Notes: a model not told the origin generated them from the sequence alone. 64,000 nucleotides of DNA from Bugulina stolonifera (GCA_935421135.1 OW285190.1:9310501-9374500), one strand, 5' to 3'. Counted from the first letter of the stretch, positions 13,175 to 23,973 are shown. Program-made: numbers and translations.

Positions 13175-13328
13175 TCTAAGCTAGATTTAGCTATTAGTTC
13201 ATGGAAGGTTGTTACTGTTACATGTATGCACTTAGTTGATAAAACTCATTGCAATGAGTTTTATCAACTAAGTGCATACATGTAACAGTAACAACCTTCC
13301 ATGAACTAATAGCTAAATCTAGCTTAGA
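13175..13328. repeat. Perfect 77-bp palindrome at the LINE 5' end
   Basis: Positions 13175-13251 are the exact reverse complement of 13252-13328, with no spacer (centre CATTG/CAATG). The right arm is in frame with the LINE coding sequence downstream, so the left arm is an inverted copy of the first 77 bases of the truncated LINE. The match stops at 13174/13329. Confidence 0.97.
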
Positions 13329-15452
13329 GGTCAAAAACAAGCCTCGTAAACAAAATTTTAAACAACCATGGATGACCCAAAAATTACATGCCTTGGTAAG
13401 AAAACGCAAAGCTCTTCACAAGTTATCCAAATCAGAGCCCTTCAATGATAACGTTCAAATTAAATATAAGAAATTTAGAAACTATGTTTCAAATGTGATA
13501 AAATCTGCAAAAAAGGAACATTTTTCAACTAAGTTTAAAGCCTGCAAGGATAACAAATCTGAGAAGTGGAAATTCATCAAATCTCTAATTACCAAAAAGA
13601 ATGTTGACGATGGACCATCTTTTATAACTCTTGGGGAAGATGAAATTTCAGACCCCACCGAAATTTGTGAGAAATTCAATGAATTTTTTGTAAATGTTGG
13701 TGAAGAGCTTGCTCGTAGTCTTCCATCTTCTACTCAGAACTTTCAAGACTATTTCACTGGGCTGCCCGAAAATCGCTTTTTCCGTTGTCCAAATGAGATT
13801 TTAACGATCATCAATGATCTGAAACTGAAAAAAGCAGCGGGATATGACCATATTAGCTCCAGAGCTATAAAAGACAACATTATAACCTTGTTACCGGCTC
13901 TGGTCGACATAATCAATTTGATAATTCATAACTGTGAATTTCCTGACAGCCTAAAGATAGCCCGAGTAACACCTCTATTCATGAAGGGCTCTAAGAATTT
14001 AATGACAAATTATCGTCCAATTTCTGTATTGAATGCCATTTCCAAAATTGTGGAAAAAGCCGTAGCCTCTCAGATACGTGAACATCTTGAGCTTAATGAT
14101 CTTTTAACACCAAATCAGTATGGCTTCCGTTCAAAAAAGAACACAACTTTAGCAATCAACGACTTTTTAGAGATTGTTTATAACCGTTTAGACAATCATA
14201 ATGCTGTCCAAACAATTTTTTTAGATTTTTCAAAAGCATTTGATACCATTAACCATAGTATTCTTTTATCTAAATTACGTTTTTACAACTTTAGTGACTC
14301 AGCCATTCAACTTATTAAATCTTATTTAACTAATCGGAAGCAGTTTGTGAAAATAAATACTGAAAAATCGTCATTAAGAAGTATTACATTGGGAGTGTCA
14401 CAAGGATCTGTTTTAGGACCGTTGCTATTTTTAATATATATAAATGACTTGGTTAATGTTTCTCCAGCTTTTAACTATATATTGTTCGCTGATGATCTGT
14501 GATAACCCTGTGATAACACCTTTTGAGCTTTCAAAAATAGAACAATGGTGCTTGGCAAATAGACTTGTTATAAATTTTAGCAAAACAATGCAAGTCATAT
14601 TTCGAAATCCACAGAAAAAAATTGACGTTGATGAATTCGATGTTGGAAAATTGAATACTGTTGATCACACAAAATTTCTTGGTGTGACCTTGGATAAACG
14701 TAATTTTGAGTTCCATATCAATAACATTGTAAACAAAATCACCTTTTTATTAATGATGTTTCGCTATTTGACAAAGTTTTTAGACCAGAAAACAATGGTA
14801 AATTTGTATTACACTTTTATATACCCACACCTTATATATGGTGTGGAATTTTGGGGACATGCCCCAGACTATTTAATATCCAGCATTTTAATCAGCCAGA
14901 AGAAATCATTGCGGATCAATTTAAGTCAACAGCCAAATTCACATGTTTCACACAGGTTTAAAGAATTTAAAATTATGCCTATTTCTATGATCTTCAAATA
15001 TAGGCTTATAATATTTTATAAAAACCATATTTATCCCAACAAAAATAATCTTAATTTAATTGAGACTGTACACCCCATGACTACACGTAAGACTTTGAAA
15101 AATCCACTGAAATCAATCAAAGTTAATTCGGAAATGGGAAAGTGGTCTATTTGTTTTACTGCCGCTAACCTATTTGGTGAGCATGCATGGGACCTACGGG
15201 GCCTCCCCGGTGGAATCTTTGCGAGGCGCCTGACTGCTCGTCTCTGGGAGCTTGGCGCATAGTGGGTGGGCGCAGCATGTGTCCCTGGATGCGTGTGTCG
15301 GCCTTCTGTGGCTGGCGAACCTCTGGAACGGGGCTGTCACAACTCTAGTTTCGATCTATCTGATTAGCCCCATGTTTTATTACCTTTTATTACCTTATTT
15401 TAATATCACTACTGTTTAAAAATGATGACATAAACTAATAAAAAAAAAAAAA
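13252..15452 (+). mobile_element. 5'-truncated non-LTR retrotransposon (LINE) with poly-A end
   Basis: It encodes the reverse-transcriptase part of a LINE ORF2 and ends in an A-tract at 15439-15452. The endonuclease and 5' region are missing. RT motifs such as FLDFSKAFDTINH, GVSQGSVLGPLLF and FADD point to the Jockey/CR1/L2 group of LINEs; finer placement needs a tree. It lies just downstream of the last GTPase exon I can assign. Confidence 0.88.
13258..15262 (+). pseudogene. LINE ORF2 reverse transcriptase, broken
   Basis: The frame opens right after a TGA at 13255-13257 inside the palindrome and runs in frame 1 to a stop just after FADDL (about 14502). The thumb/connection region (from CLANRLVINFSKT) continues in another frame to 15262. 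Compared with the family, residues directly after the catalytic FADD are missing, so a small deletion with frameshift destroyed the catalytic core. Motifs in order: KAAGYDHI (motif 1), TPLF...NYRPISVLN, YGFRSKKNTT, FLDFSKAFDTINH (motif A), GVSQGSVLGP (motif B), ILFADD (motif C). The copy is dead on arrival or decayed. Confidence 0.85.
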
Positions 15453-15598
15453 TTCATTTGGTTGGTAAACTTGTCATCAAACCATTCTGTAGCAGACATG
15501 GGCACTCAAGTCATTCTACTCGACTTTCCACTATTTTAAATTGACTTGTACTTTGGTATTTTGTGAAAGCTGGGGATTGACTTTTACTTTCACTTTGT

Positions 15599-16855
15599 AG
15601 GGGCGTAGGTTAGAAAAATTGAGTGGGGAGGCAGAAAGTCGGGCGGGAGGGGGGTGCGGGGAGTGGGGTGCGGACAGCCTGCAAATGCACGCGCAGCAGA
15701 AAATTCTCAAATCTCACTCTCTGAAGTGCAAAAATTAGACATAGCAGCAAGTTAGTTCTAGCATCACAACAACAAGTACTCATTACTACTTCTGCTTAAT
15801 AAAATTACTACTTCTGCTTAATAAAGTTATTACTACTTGCAACAGGAGTGAAAGTGTTAGAGTACTATTACTAGTTAGTAGAATTTTATAACAACTACAA
15901 TACTACATGATTGTATATTTTTACAAAGAGTCCATAGACACAAGTGTATTTTTTAAATTAAGATTTTCAAATTTTAGTAGCTGATCAACAACTGTTGTCA
16001 TTATAAATTATTATTTAAAATAAAATGTATTTAAAATAAATATTTTTGCAAGAAAAGTGTGGCAGCCTATTAAAGTTAAGATAATATTAATAGTGTAATT
16101 ATATTAATTATATATAAATTTAAAATTAAAATATTTAATTATTATTGTAATAATGTTATTTTTAAATTAGTATTTTTCCTTTACAATACATATTTAGTTG
16201 TTAGTAGTGAATGTAGCAGTAGAGTAGTAGCTGTCAGTGGAGTGGCAATGGCTGGAATGAATGACTAAAATGAATGGAAACACTTTTAATTATATTATAT
16301 TAAAAGAAAAAATCATAAATATTTTTAAAAGAAGCCAAGATAATATTGGAATTAAATTTCATGCATCTGCTCGTAGTCAGTGACCGGGAAGAAACCACAT
16401 CATTGATAGCAGTGACTTACAAATTGATTCACCTGATTCAACTGTTCACTACTTTTACTTTCACATTTATTATTTTTTCCTTGGTATAAATAACTATCCA
16501 TAAAAATATTTATTCATTCATTCACAAGATCGCAAGTTTTTAACCTTGGCATAACCATAGAGTCTTCTTTTAGCAGAGTACACAGTTTTATGGGCCTCTT
16601 TGTGTGCCACTACTTGCAATGTAGTGATTATTCCAAGATTACTGGTTATTGTTACGCAGCAACACCATAGAGTTATAAGTAGAGTGATAACGCCATAGAG
16701 TTAAAACTATAGAGATAACGCTTCGGTCGCAAACTGGAAATGAAGCAAATATTAAGGAAAACAGTGTCAAATTTTCAAAAGTAGTGTTTTTAGGCCACTT
16801 TATTTTGAAAACAGGGGCGGCAGTGCCTCCCTGCCGCCCCTTAAAATACGACCCT
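15599..16855 (+). mobile_element. hAT-type MITE, copy 1
   Basis: It starts AGGGGCGTAGG and ends TACGACCCT, a one-base variant of TACGCCCCT. It is homologous over about 1.25 kb, in opposite orientation, to 41539-42777. A GC-rich hairpin (GGGGCGGCAG...CTGCCGCCCC) lies near the right end (16812-16840). The flanks CTTTGT/CTTTGC are an imperfect target duplication. It has no coding capacity. Confidence 0.7.
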
Positions 16856-17294
16856 GCTTTGCTACAAAGCATGTCGGTTGACTCTTAATAATCAATAAGT
16901 AGATGCAGAAGTGGAGAAAGTTGAGAGATCCTTTGTTTTTCACCATTGCTGAGCCCAACAGTAAACAATATCTGAATGTAACATCAGGCAGTTGTTGACA
17001 TTACCACTGTGCCCAATATCAGTTGAAGCAATTCTGTATCTCTTCCCCTTAGATAGCAGAATAAAGAGTGTATAACAGTAACACTGATCTGTAATGCCTA
17101 CACCAAGGAGTCAGAGGCTTATTCCTTGCCCACACTAATAATATTGAATTATTTTGATGCACATTGAAAATTGTCTCCTGTATTTTATTCTGAATACGCC
17201 CTTTATACTGTTCTACTTGTCATATTCTATTGGTGGTCTTTGATGTACACAACATGTAAAATTTTTGTCTATATTAGAGCATGCGTTATAATAT
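16856..17294. other. Unassigned spacer
   Basis: No gene or repeat family recognised. Its last bases TAATAT are the left part of the target duplication of the hAT MITE at 23658, split by the Gypsy insertion. Confidence 0.4.
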
Positions 17295-17957
17295 TGTAAT
17301 GGTTTCTGTGTTTTGGTGCGGTCGTCCTTGGACGACTATCGACCCAGAAATGAAGTGCCTATGAGTGGTAATAGGACTTCGCATTACATGAAAGATCGAG
17401 CGGTCTCAGTAGCCCAAATACTACCAAAGACGACCCATCTGATCTCAAGTCCGACCTTCAGACTATACAGTGAAAGAGAGTAATTCAACCTAGTAGGCGG
17501 TTCGCAAAGCGAATGACCTAGTAAAAGGAAGAGAAAGTCCCTGTATCAAGTATAGATGTGTCTTTATTGAAAGCCAAGCGTAGACTGAGACAATGAACAG
17601 TAAAACAGTGCCCTTTATATAGTATAAGGACTTCCGGCCGACATGACGTCGGGAAAAGACGACGTGTGGTCGTCCGGAAGTTGCGCAACAAGATGGCCGC
17701 CGGAAGCCCGACGGCCGACCCAAAATAGGTCGGGTTCTACAAAAGTTGCTTATAATGGTCCAATTCATGTACAAAATGAATATCAATGGATTCTGAGAGG
17801 TCGGGCCTCTGTACATGGGTATAAAAGGCATTAAAAGACTTAGAAATAATCATACAATCATATATAACAATATAAGAGTAAAGTACAAGCAGATATATAC
17901 ATGTATGCACGCAATAATGAGTGTCAGATGTAAGATACGACTGGGCGTACCATCACA
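17295..17957 (-). repeat. 3' LTR of Gypsy element
   Basis: On the minus strand this is the downstream LTR. It holds a TATATAAA promoter box (17614-17621) and an AATAAA polyadenylation signal (17563-17568) about 50 nt further along, a normal U3-R-U5 layout. The ends are short inverted repeats (TGTRATGG/CCATCACA). Confidence 0.95.
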
Positions 17958-17970
17958 TAGCCCCCTCACA
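17958..17970 (-). promoter_or_regulatory. Polypurine tract of Gypsy element
   Basis: Minus-strand TGTGAGGGGGCTA abuts the 3' LTR and follows the Gag-Pol stop directly. It is the expected primer for plus-strand DNA synthesis. Confidence 0.8.
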
Positions 17971-20900
17971 CTAGGTCATGGGTGTCTCTAGTGTCAAGTT
18001 AAGAAGGGTACGGTACAGTGTCTTAAGAGGGCGTCCTAGGGCGGTCATCAGTCCGTCTTCTTTTCCATTGGATTGGCCGACGTCTGGTGTAGTAGTCACA
18101 TTCTGGTAACGATACAGATCGCCGTAACGGACTGGAGAACGTCTGGAGCGTTGGGACCGTCGGGGAAGGACATCGGGCTCTCTGGCCGGGGTCTCTCTAG
18201 TTGCTTCGGGGGGTGGAGTATCAATGGACACCTGTGGCTGAGGGTCGGGAGCTGGAGGTGGCGGTTCTGGATGAAGGGGAGGAGGTTCTGGTGCCGGTGT
18301 GAGAGGTTCGGGCATCCGGCGTACATGCCGTGGTGTAGGGCCGTCATCCTCTTCTTCAGGGGGTAGCCGGGGGTAAGTGCGTGCTCCCTTCATGTTGGGC
18401 CGCATGGCCAGTTCTCTCGACCCGGGAATCTGTCCCATAGGGTAGGGACAGGGCTTAAAAAGTTTGAGTCGCTCTCCACTCTGCACTGAACTCTGTCCCT
18501 GACACTCTATCAAGTAAGAGTGATCGGCGTGAGCTTTCTTGACTTCGTAGGGCCCTATAAATTTCTGCTGTAGTTTAGGGTTCTCCCCTTTTCGTCGTCT
18601 GTAATTAGCCATCATTACTAAGTCTCCTTCGCGGAAGTGGGTGGCGAAGGGGGGCTCTTGGGCCCGCACCAAGGATTGGTCTTCCCGTAAAAGGTCGTGG
18701 GCAGCAGCCATGTTTTTCCGCACTTCCTGGGTGTATTCCTGCAGAGTGACGGCAGATGGGGAGGGTTGTGGATGCTGTAGGTCATCTGGCAAGCGTAGCT
18801 CCCGACCCATCATAAGGAAGTTAGGGGTCTCTTTTGTGACGGAGTGGGGGGTGGCCCGAATAGTCCTCAGGAGAGAAGGTAGGAGGAGGTCCCAGTCCGT
18901 AGTGTCTTCTCGGAGAAGTGCAGTCCGGAGAGCATCTCCTAGTGTCCGATTGCCCCGTTCCACTAGTCCGTTAGATTTGGGATGATAGGGGGTGGTAGTG
19001 GTTTTTCGGACTTTCCAGAGTCTACATAATTCAACCATCAGCCGTGACTGGAACTGTGCTCCTTGGTCGGTGTGCACATGCTCGGGAAGTCCAAATCGAC
19101 TAAATACCTGCTCGTCCAAAGTAGTGGCCACCGTAGGTGCCGTAGCATCGGGTAGAGGGATTGCCTCGGCCCACCGAGTAAAGTGGTCTATTAGTACCAA
19201 TATCCATCGATTTCCTCTGGGTGTCTGGGGGAGTGGTCCGACGAGGTCGATGGCTACTTTCTGCCAGGGGCGTCCTGCGTGCATCCGCCTCCTATTAGGG
19301 TTGGGAGAGAGTCGACTATTCTTGGCGGCCTGACAGACTTCACAAGAGGAGATGGCCTCGCGGATGTCTCTCTGCATCCCAGGCCAATACCAGCGCAGCG
19401 CCAGCCGGGCTAGTGTTTTCTGTACTCCAGTATGTGCGAGACTATGAGTTTGCCAGATGATCCCTTGACGTATCGTGCAGGGGCAAAGGTCGACCCAGTC
19501 GTCCCGGCTTTGTCGGATAGTGCGTAGTTGCAGGATACCTTGGTCGCTGATTCGCATGGCTCCTAGACGCTCATGCCAATGTTTAAGTTCGGGGCCTCCT
19601 TGTTCCAGAGTCAGGGGGTCTAGCGGGGCGTCATCCCGTACAGCGGTGTAGATCAAGGCCATAGTGGAGTCATCTTGAGATTGTTGCAGGGATAACTGAT
19701 TAGTCGGCTGGAGTGTGCATATGAGAGGGGGCTCCCTGCTGGGTCCTCCGTCTCTTTCTTCTATCCTCTTGCATTGTTTACATGGATCACAGGTCCTCCG
19801 GCTCAGTCCGTCGGCATTCCCGTGTCGGTTCCCCGCCCGATGCTCCAGGAGGTAGTCGAACTCAGCGAGTATTTCTAGCCACCGAGCGACTTGGTGAGAA
19901 GGTTCCTTCCTTTGACTAAGCCATCTGAGGGAGGCATGGTCGGTACGCAGTCGGAACTGCCGTCCATATAGATAGGGTCGGAAGTGTTTCACAGCCTTGA
20001 CGACGGCCAGAAGTTCCCGACGCGTAACGCAATAATTGCGTTCTGCTGCGTCCAGTGTCTTGCTATAGTATGCAATTACCCGTTCCCGTCCGTCTTGTAT
20101 TTGAGATAAGACAGCGCCCACAGCTTCATTGCTGGCGTCTGTGTCCAAGATGTAGGGTAGTCGGGGGTTGGGATATCCTAGCACGGGTGCCTGAAGAAGG
20201 CGAGACCTTAGATCTTCGAAGGCTACTTCTTCCTCTTCAGTCCAGCGCCAAGCTGAATTCTTAGAGGTGAGGACATGCAAGGGACGGGCGATTCCGGCAA
20301 AGTCTGCTATGTATTGTCTGTAGTATCCAACCATTCCGAGGAAAGCTTGCAACTGTTTGAGGTTAGAAGGTTGGGGCCATTCCCGTACGGCCTGAACCTT
20401 ATCGGGGTCCGTGGAGGTGCCCTCTCGGTGTACGACATGTCCCAAGTAATGGACCTGTGTCTGTAAGAGCTTGCACTTGCCTGGTTTGAGTTTGAGACCG
20501 GCGGCCTGGAGGCGCTGAAAGAATTCTTCCAGTCGGGCTAGGTGAGTATCATAGTCGGGTGCCATGACGATGATGTCGTCCAGATATAACAGTAGTGTTT
20601 TCCAGTGCAGCCCCTGTAGAACTTTCTCCATTAGTCTCTGGAAGGTGGCAGGGGCGGATGTAAGTCCGAAAGGAAGGACTTTCCACTTCCAAAATCCAGA
20701 CCGAGTCACGAAGGCAGCCTTCTCTTGTGCGTCTGCATCTAGGGGTACTTGCCAATAACCACTCGTGAGGTCGAGGGTGCTAAAGTACCTACTGCCGGCC
20801 AAGGCGTCCAGACTGTCGTCTATCCGGGGCAGAGGGTATGCGTCCTGTGTAGTCACCGCGTTTAACTTGCGGTAGTCGATGCAGAATCGCCAAGTGCCAT

Positions 20901-22668
20901 CTTTTTTCTTTACGAGGACTACGGGTGAACTCCAGGCTCCTTCAGCTGGCTCTATTAGCCCTCGGCGTGCCAACTTCTCGACCTGCCGTTCCGCCTCGGC
21001 CTCTTTCTCGGGCCCGAGTCGGTGGGGGGGCTGACGGATAGGCCGAGTTCCGACTTCCACCGGAATGGAGTGCTCCGCTAGGTGGGTCTGTCCGTGGTCA
21101 TCCTCGTTGATACTGAAAGTCGTGGAATAACGACACAACAAGGCTTTCAATTTCTGTTGTTCTTCCGGTGTCTCGCACTGGGGAAGTGCCTTGTGGAACA
21201 GTTCCTGTAGATGGCCCGGCACATCTCCTTGGGGTCCACCTCCTTTGTCAGGTGGCTTCGAGGAAGCTGTTTCTCCTTGTGCTGTGGTATGCTGAGTTTC
21301 TATCTCGGCTGTTTGAACCTCAGTAAACGTGCCTATAGTTGCTCCTGCCCGAAGGTGGAGGGTGTGGTCCGTGGGGTTCATACAACGGACAGGAATCTGT
21401 CCAGCCGAGTCGGTTTGACCGATGCTGTTAGCCACTAAGGGTCCGTTCTTAACGGGCTCCACCATCCCTGTGGTTGGAGCAGTAGGGGTCATAAGACACC
21501 CTTGAAGGATGGCCTCAGAACGAGGCGGTATGTCTTGCTGCCGTGGGGTCTGTACCCGACCGGAGAGGGGTCGCCCGTGTCGGTCTTTGCAGGGAATATG
21601 CTTGCCGTCTATGATGACCTGAGGTTTCTGGAAGGTTAAGGTGCACTTGTTCTTGTGTAGGTAGGGAAGTCCCATGATGGCATCCTCCTGAATCTTCCCA
21701 ACTAGGAAGTCCTCTTCGGTCGGGGGAAGTCCAGGTAATTTCACTGGCAATGTAGTCTCGCCTTCGAAGGGGAGTGGAGATCCGTCGGCCATCACACCGT
21801 GTGTCTTGGTCTGTCGCATCTTCTTCTTCTTGCTTGGGGGTAGTCGATCATGGACCTTTTTATTCAACAAGTTGGTGCTGCTGCCGGTGTCGACCAAGAA
21901 CCGAGTCGGCCGCCCAGCTACTGTTCCCTCTAAGTAGTGGCCGGTAGGGACGGGTTCTATTGTGTCCAGGGCATGAAACCTGTTTGCCAGAGGGAGTGGT
22001 TGCACCTGCCGGTTTCTCTTGCGTGGGTGGCGTTTCCCGGGTATCCAGTTGTCTTCTGGTTCCCGAGGAGTTTTGTCTGGAGTACGCCCATTTCCGTCGG
22101 GGTTGGTTGGCGTCCTAATCTCGACGGCTGGCTCTTTGATTTCTGCCTTTGGTGGTTGTCCGTTGCTTGATAGCTGCTTGCCGATAGCATAATAAGCACG
22201 ACTGTCTTGAAGGGCCCGGCTCAGGGTGGTCGGGTTGGTGATCATCAAGTGTTCCCTCAAGGAGGTGTCTTGCAGGGTACTGCAGAAGGTTTCGGTTGAC
22301 CATTTCTCCAGGGTCGACTCGGGCATCTCGGGGTAACCGATGGTTAACAACTTACCGATTAAGTCGGCATGTTCCTGAAGGGACTGGTGGGGTCCTTGTT
22401 TGACGTGTTTGATTTGTCGCCGCGCGGCCGAGGCCGTGAGGCTATACTGGTTTTGTAGGGTGAGAAAGACAGCTTCAACCGTGTCGGCTCGTCCGAGGTC
22501 CCGGGTAGGACCGTGGAGGGCCTCCCGGAGGTGAAGGAGACTATGTCGTGGGTTCCAACCCTTGGTTTGGGTTATATATTTGAACCTTTTGATGAAGAAG
22601 TGTACGTCTCCTTCTCCGTTAAAGGTGGGCTTCTCACCCGAGTCGGGGTATTCTTGGTAATGTGTCAT
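17971..22668 (-). CDS. Gag-Pol polyprotein of Ty3/Gypsy element, 1565 aa
   Basis: One intact frame encodes all retrotransposition enzymes. Residues 1-240 are a short Gag-like region with no CCHC zinc knuckle. The aspartic protease has DTGSS at 260-264. The reverse transcriptase runs from about 575, with FCIDYRKLNAV and the catalytic YLDD at 695-698. The RNase H has LDTDAS at 841-846. The integrase has an HHCC zinc site (H1075, H1079, C1109, C1112) and DDE residues D1141, D1201 and E1237. A GPY-type module follows (FIGPYEV), then a Pro-rich C-terminal tail. The ATG at 22668 leaves a 300-nt leader after the primer site. Gag and Pol are fused without a frameshift, so the usual Gag excess must arise otherwise or not at all. 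Confidence 0.97.
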   Translation of the reverse strand: MTHYQEYPDSGEKPTFNGEGDVHFFIKRFKYITQTKGWNPRHSLLHLREALHGPTRDLGRADTVEAVFLTLQNQYSLTASAARRQIKHVKQGPHQSLQEHADLIGKLLTIGYPEMPESTLEKWSTETFCSTLQDTSLREHLMITNPTTLSRALQDSRAYYAIGKQLSSNGQPPKAEIKEPAVEIRTPTNPDGNGRTPDKTPREPEDNWIPGKRHPRKRNRQVQPLPLANRFHALDTIEPVPTGHYLEGTVAGRPTRFLVDTGSSTNLLNKKVHDRLPPSKKKKMRQTKTHGVMADGSPLPFEGETTLPVKLPGLPPTEEDFLVGKIQEDAIMGLPYLHKNKCTLTFQKPQVIIDGKHIPCKDRHGRPLSGRVQTPRQQDIPPRSEAILQGCLMTPTAPTTGMVEPVKNGPLVANSIGQTDSAGQIPVRCMNPTDHTLHLRAGATIGTFTEVQTAEIETQHTTAQGETASSKPPDKGGGPQGDVPGHLQELFHKALPQCETPEEQQKLKALLCRYSTTFSINEDDHGQTHLAEHSIPVEVGTRPIRQPPHRLGPEKEAEAERQVEKLARRGLIEPAEGAWSSPVVLVKKKDGTWRFCIDYRKLNAVTTQDAYPLPRIDDSLDALAGSRYFSTLDLTSGYWQVPLDADAQEKAAFVTRSGFWKWKVLPFGLTSAPATFQRLMEKVLQGLHWKTLLLYLDDIIVMAPDYDTHLARLEEFFQRLQAAGLKLKPGKCKLLQTQVHYLGHVVHREGTSTDPDKVQAVREWPQPSNLKQLQAFLGMVGYYRQYIADFAGIARPLHVLTSKNSAWRWTEEEEVAFEDLRSRLLQAPVLGYPNPRLPYILDTDASNEAVGAVLSQIQDGRERVIAYYSKTLDAAERNYCVTRRELLAVVKAVKHFRPYLYGRQFRLRTDHASLRWLSQRKEPSHQVARWLEILAEFDYLLEHRAGNRHGNADGLSRRTCDPCKQCKRIEERDGGPSREPPLICTLQPTNQLSLQQSQDDSTMALIYTAVRDDAPLDPLTLEQGGPELKHWHERLGAMRISDQGILQLRTIRQSRDDWVDLCPCTIRQGIIWQTHSLAHTGVQKTLARLALRWYWPGMQRDIREAISSCEVCQAAKNSRLSPNPNRRRMHAGRPWQKVAIDLVGPLPQTPRGNRWILVLIDHFTRWAEAIPLPDATAPTVATTLDEQVFSRFGLPEHVHTDQGAQFQSRLMVELCRLWKVRKTTTTPYHPKSNGLVERGNRTLGDALRTALLREDTTDWDLLLPSLLRTIRATPHSVTKETPNFLMMGRELRLPDDLQHPQPSPSAVTLQEYTQEVRKNMAAAHDLLREDQSLVRAQEPPFATHFREGDLVMMANYRRRKGENPKLQQKFIGPYEVKKAHADHSYLIECQGQSSVQSGERLKLFKPCPYPMGQIPGSRELAMRPNMKGARTYPRLPPEEEDDGPTPRHVRRMPEPLTPAPEPPPLHPEPPPPAPDPQPQVSIDTPPPEATRETPAREPDVLPRRSQRSRRSPVRYGDLYRYQNVTTTPDVGQSNGKEDGLMTALGRPLKTLYRTLLNLTLETPMT

Positions 22669-22967
22669 GATAGAGTAGAAAACTGCTTCGATTTAGTAGG
22701 CCGTGTCGGCCTAGTCGGCGTACTGAGTACCGTCGATCTGTTCTGGGTCCGAGGTCGGTCTTTGATTGAAGATCCGGCGTGGGTCGGGCTACATCCAGCG
22801 GAACCACGAGAATTATGGGTGCACTTTAGCGTTTGTCACCTTCTCGTATCCAAGGTTCCCGGGTCCGAGTCCTTAATCGCCGTCGAAGTATTGAAGAATG
22901 AGGTCGGTCGGGTTGCCCGAGGCCGAGGTCACCTTCCTTCGCTTCGTATCGTAAGAGTACGACCTTA

Positions 22968-22987
22968 GAATCCCACCGCTGCCACCA
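22968..22987 (-). promoter_or_regulatory. Primer-binding site, tRNA-Leu type
   Basis: One base inside the 5' LTR, the plus strand reads GAATCCCACCGCTGCCACCA. This equals the 3' end, with CCA, of a eukaryotic tRNA-Leu(AAG) as I remember it, so the minus-strand RNA can pair with that primer over 20 nt. Confidence 0.85.
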
Positions 22988-22988
22988 A

Positions 22989-23651
22989 TGTGATGGTTTC
23001 TGTGTTTTGGTGCGGTCGTCCTTGGACGACTATCGACCCAGAAATGAAGTGCCTATGAGTGGTAATAGGACTTCGCATTACATGAAAGATCGAGCGGTCT
23101 CAGTAGCCCAAATACTACCAAAGACGACCCATCTGATCTCAAGTCCGACCTTCAGACTATACAGTGAAAGAGAGTAATTCAACCTAGTAGGCGGTTCGCA
23201 AAGCGAATGACCTAGTAAAAGGAAGAGAAAGTCCCTGTATCAAGTATAGATGTGTCTTTATTGAAAGCCAAGCGTAGACTGAGACAATGAACAGTAAAAC
23301 AGTGCCCTTTATATAGTATAAGGACTTCCGGCCGACATGACGTCGGGAAAAGACGACGTGTGGTCGTCCGGAAGTTGCGCAACAAGATGGCCGCCGGAAG
23401 CCCGACGGCCGACCCAAAATAGGTCGGGTTCTACAAAAGTTGCTTATAATGGTCCAATTCATGTACAAAATGAATATCAATGGATTCTGAGAGGTCGGGC
23501 CTCTGTACATGGGTATAAAAGGCATTAAAAGACTTAGAAATAATCATACAATCATATATAACAATATAAGAGTAAAGTACAAGCAGATATATACATGTAT
23601 GCACGCAATAATGAGTGTCAGATGTAAGATACGACTGGGCGTACCATCACA
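22989..23651 (-). repeat. 5' LTR of Gypsy element
   Basis: Identical in length to the other LTR and different at one base (22992). The TATATAAA box is at 23308-23315 and the polyadenylation signal at 23257-23262. Transcription should run leftward into Gag-Pol. Confidence 0.95.
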
Positions 23652-23657
23652 ATATCC

Positions 23658-23973
23658 CAGTGTTCGAAGTGAAAAACATGAGGTGGGTACACGGTGCATG
23701 CAATCTAGCAGATTAGTATTGCATAGCTATCCACTTAATCTTATAGTAGCCAAGAAATTAGTGAGTTACTAAATGAAAAAAATTATGCTGAGAATTGAAC
23801 TCAAGATCCTGCGACTGAGAGTCAAGCAGCTATCCCTACACTACCAGGTTCACAGGCACTGTATGAGCAAAAACTGCTATTAAAATTAGGGTACACGCCG
23901 ACTGGCCGTATACCCACTAAATTTGAGGTGGGTACACACCGTATACTCCCGTATAACGACACTTTGAACACTG
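23658..23973. mobile_element. Small hAT MITE split from its left duplication by the Gypsy element
   Basis: The ends are CAGTGTTCGAAGTG and CACTTTGAACACTG, the same termini as the element at 8711-10906. The right flank is TAATATCC (23974-23981). The left copy of this 8-bp duplication is split: TAATAT precedes the Gypsy element (17289-17294) and ATATCC follows it (23652-23657). A tRNA-like stretch lies on the minus strand at about 23790-23865. Confidence 0.85.

Larger units (their letters stand above)
17295..23651 (-). mobile_element. Full-length Ty3/Gypsy LTR retrotransposon
   Basis: The element is 6,357 bp with 663-bp LTRs, a 4-bp target duplication ATAT (17291-17294 and 23652-23655), a primer-binding site, a polypurine tract and one uninterrupted Gag-Pol frame. 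The two LTRs differ at one position (17298 A versus 22992 G), so insertion is recent. Its GC-rich coding region contrasts with the A+T-rich surroundings. It appears competent for transposition. Confidence 0.96.

Noticed and set aside
13218..13409. 63-codon minus-strand frame across the LINE start
   Set aside because: It arises from the palindrome and the antisense of the LINE frame.
18073..22968. Many plus-strand open frames of 60-150 codons
   Set aside because: They are shadows of the 1565-codon Gag-Pol frame, whose GC-rich codons keep the opposite strand open.
22968..22987. Fragment of a tRNA-Leu gene
   Set aside because: Only the last 20 nt with CCA occur, exactly inside an LTR; genes do not encode CCA here, so it is a primer-binding site.
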